Source of the DNA: Firmicutes bacterium CAG:882
GTDB taxonomy: Bacteria; Bacillota; Clostridia; Lachnospirales; Lachnospiraceae
Length of the DNA stretch: 8,196 nt
Assembly: GCA_000435595.1 (NCBI GenBank)
Contig: FR895400.1
Coordinates: forward strand, 10,317 to 18,512
Reading direction: 5' to 3'
A model generated the notes under the pieces. That model did no database searches, was not told the DNA's origin, and saw only the letters and a list, made by a program, of their open reading frames with translations. Both the position numbers and the translations under genes were made by a program. Below are positions 6,406-8,196 of the stretch, piece by piece; within the stretch, counting starts at the first letter, position 1; each line of letters starts with the position of its first letter.

Positions 6406-8133
6406 ATGACAGCACAGGAATTAAGAAACACATTAAAAGAAATCGACCACAAAAGCTATCCTGCATACAAATCACTTCGCGGGAGCTATAATTTCGGAAA
6501 ATACACTTTATCTATCGAACATGTTCAAGGTGACCCGTTCGCCGCACCATCACAGATAAGCATACATGTACTTCTTAAGGATGCATGCTTTCCGGACTAC
6601 ACTCTTGCATCCGGCACTACAAGAACCGCCCTTGCCGATTTTCTTCTCAGAAGCTTTTCCTCTGAAATTGCCCATTATTCTTTTCAGGCAAAAGGCTCCG
6701 GAAAGAGCGGGCTTATTGAGATTACCCACCCGGGACAGGAAGTGTTTTCACGAAGCGACTGCGAAATCACTGACAAAGAGCTTATCGTCCGCTTTTTCAT
6801 CGGATTCCCTGCCAACGGAAGAACAATCAATTCACGCGAACTTGAAAAGATACTTTTTGACTTCATGCCTCAATGTGTCGAGAAAAGTCTCATGTACAAA
6901 AACCTCAACCCCGACAGGTTAAGAAAGCATATTTTTCTTGCAGAGGATCAACAGGCAATACGATGCGAATTGTCAGCGAGAGAACTTACGGCATTTGTTG
7001 CGGACGGTGCCGTGCTTCCGCGCGAGAGCGGAATATCCCAGCACCCTATGAAAAATGCGGTGGCATTCTCATCCCCTGACACAATGCGCATTACGTTAAG
7101 TCTCCCTCATGCCGGAAATATTTCAGGAATGGGAATACCTCGAGGCATTACTCTCATTGTCGGCGGAGGCTATCATGGCAAATCAACTCTGCTCTCAGCT
7201 CTTGAACTTGGTGTATACAATCATATCGCCGGAGACGGTCGTGAATATGTTATCTCTGATGAGACAGCCCTCAAGCTCCGTTCTGAGGATGGACGCTTTG
7301 TGAAGGATGTCGACATATCGCTTTTCATAAATGACCTGCCAAGCCGTAAAGATACACACGCCTTCTCGACGGAGGATGCAAGCGGAAGCACATCACAGGC
7401 TGCCGGGATAATTGAGGGAATCGAGGCAGGAAGCCGTCTGTTTCTCATTGACGAGGACACCTCGGCAACTAATTTTATGGTTCGCGATGCCTTTATGCAG
7501 CGGGTTATACAGTCTGACAAAGAACCCATAACACCTTTCACTGCCCGTGCCGGGGAGTTGTATGACAACGCCGGTATATCCACAATACTGGTCGCCGGAA
7601 GCTCAGGTGCGTTCTTTCACATCGCCGACACCATAATCCAGATGGACAATTACAATGCTGTTGACATTACCTCCAAAGTCAAAGCACTTCTAAATGAGTA
7701 CCCTGTTCCTTTTGATGCAGCTTCTCCATACACGGCTCCGAAGAGCCACCGCATAATGAGCAAAGACCCACAGGGCACACCAAAAAGACGTGATTATCGA
7801 ACGGGAGCTGTCAGGAATGATGAACCGGAACAGCTAAAGGTTAAGCTGTTATCAAAGGATAGTTTTCTGATAGGCAGACAGACTGTCGATTTGCGTTATG
7901 TTGAACAGCTCATTGATTCCGAGCAGACCGCTGCTCTCTCGATGCTCCTTAAGTACACTGTTGAACATCTTATCGACGGCAAAAGAACCGTCTCCATGGC
8001 TTCCGACACATTATACAAAATGTACTCCGAAAAAGGGCTTCAGGCTTTTTCCGACGGCAGAGCTCTTTCCGGCGGATACGCAATGCCACGCATTCAGGAA
8101 ATCTACTCATGCCTTAACAGATACCGCCGTTAG
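6406..8133 (+). CDS. Predicted ATPase of the ABC class (PF09818/COG3044 type)
   Basis: A soluble 575-residue protein with an ABC-type nucleotide-binding fold and no membrane segments, so not a transporter subunit. Seen: the family N-terminal block ending in HVQGDPFAAPS (39-49), a second conserved block GSGKSGLIEI (97-106), FIGFPANGR (131-139), Walker A GGGYHGKST (253-261), a signature-like STSQAAGIIEGIEAG (328-342), Walker B LFLIDEDTSATN (345-356) with Asp349 and Glu350, and ILVAGSSGAFF (394-404), which corresponds to the switch region. The C-terminal part (about 440-575) is family-specific. The trypanosome mitochondrial RNA-editing factor MRB1590 belongs to the same family, which suggests nucleic acid binding; the bacterial role is not established. 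ATG 6406 is chosen by its ribosome site. The gene is divergent from the SUV3-like helicase and shares its control region. Family certain, function unknown. Confidence 0.93.
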   Translation: MTAQELRNTLKEIDHKSYPAYKSLRGSYNFGKYTLSIEHVQGDPFAAPSQISIHVLLKDACFPDYTLASGTTRTALADFLLRSFSSEIAHYSFQAKGSGKSGLIEITHPGQEVFSRSDCEITDKELIVRFFIGFPANGRTINSRELEKILFDFMPQCVEKSLMYKNLNPDRLRKHIFLAEDQQAIRCELSARELTAFVADGAVLPRESGISQHPMKNAVAFSSPDTMRITLSLPHAGNISGMGIPRGITLIVGGGYHGKSTLLSALELGVYNHIAGDGREYVISDETALKLRSEDGRFVKDVDISLFINDLPSRKDTHAFSTEDASGSTSQAAGIIEGIEAGSRLFLIDEDTSATNFMVRDAFMQRVIQSDKEPITPFTARAGELYDNAGISTILVAGSSGAFFHIADTIIQMDNYNAVDITSKVKALLNEYPVPFDAASPYTAPKSHRIMSKDPQGTPKRRDYRTGAVRNDEPEQLKVKLLSKDSFLIGRQTVDLRYVEQLIDSEQTAALSMLLKYTVEHLIDGKRTVSMASDTLYKMYSEKGLQAFSDGRALSGGYAMPRIQEIYSCLNRYRR

Positions 8134-8137
8134 GGTA

Positions 8138-8165
8138 CGAAACAGGAGCGAAGTTTCCTATTTCG
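8138..8165 (+). other. Imperfect hairpin just downstream of the ABC-class ATPase gene
   Basis: The arms at 8138-8147 and 8156-8165 pair at 9 of 10 positions around an 8-nt loop. No T-run follows directly. It may stabilise the 3' end or act together with the terminator 3 nt further on. Confidence 0.5.
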
Positions 8166-8167
8166 GT

Positions 8168-8196
8168 TCAGGTGTCAAAACATCCTGATTTATTTT
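8168..8196 (+). terminator. Probable rho-independent terminator at the window edge
   Basis: TCAGGTGT (8168-8175) pairs with ACA-T-CCTGA (8180-8188): 8 bp with one bulged T and a CAAA loop. TTTATTTT follows up to the last base of the window. The U-tract may continue beyond the edge. Confidence 0.6.

Noticed and set aside
6694..6723. GSGKSG motif in the ABC-class ATPase as a second P-loop
   Set aside because: The true Walker A (GGGYHGKST, 253-261), signature and Walker B are all downstream; I take GSGKSGLIEI as a conserved block of the family's N-terminal domain rather than a nucleotide site.

Overview
The window looks like ordinary chromosome from a Clostridia-type Firmicute, most likely Lachnospiraceae. 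The reasons are purine-rich AGGAG ribosome sites, TTG starts, an xpt-pbuX pair as in Bacillus and Clostridia, a SUV3-like helicase and an ABC-class ATPase of the type found in gut clostridia, and the moderate base composition. The assignment to family is inference. No phage, transposase, CRISPR array, tRNA or rRNA was seen.

Layout: there are four transcription units in alternating directions. (1) Minus strand, 2049 to 1: a PlsC-like phospholipid acyltransferase followed by a CtpE/YfgQ-like cation P-type ATPase. The ATPase starts inside the acyltransferase gene and runs off the left edge. (2) Plus strand, 2226 to 4147: xanthine phosphoribosyltransferase (xpt) and a xanthine/uracil-family permease (pbuX), ending in a strong terminator at 4164-4199. 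Together they import xanthine and convert it to XMP for guanine nucleotide salvage. The usual purine riboswitch is absent; a short hairpin sits at the predicted transcript start instead. (3) Minus strand, 6186 to 4198: a SUV3-like DExH RNA helicase with a C-terminal four-cysteine zinc-binding motif. (4) Plus strand, 6406 to 8133: a predicted ATPase of the ABC class (PF09818/COG3044 type), with a probable terminator at the right edge.

Units 1 and 2 diverge from a 176-bp intergenic region with a promoter for each direction. Units 2 and 3 converge on the terminator. Units 3 and 4 diverge from a 219-bp region that holds three consecutive perfect inverted repeats between the two -10 boxes.

The most interesting points are that divergent region and the pair it serves: both proteins have eukaryotic relatives that work in mitochondrial RNA metabolism (SUV3 and the trypanosome editing factor MRB1590). 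The xpt leader without a riboswitch is the second point. I did not find a clear undescribed defence or mobile system.
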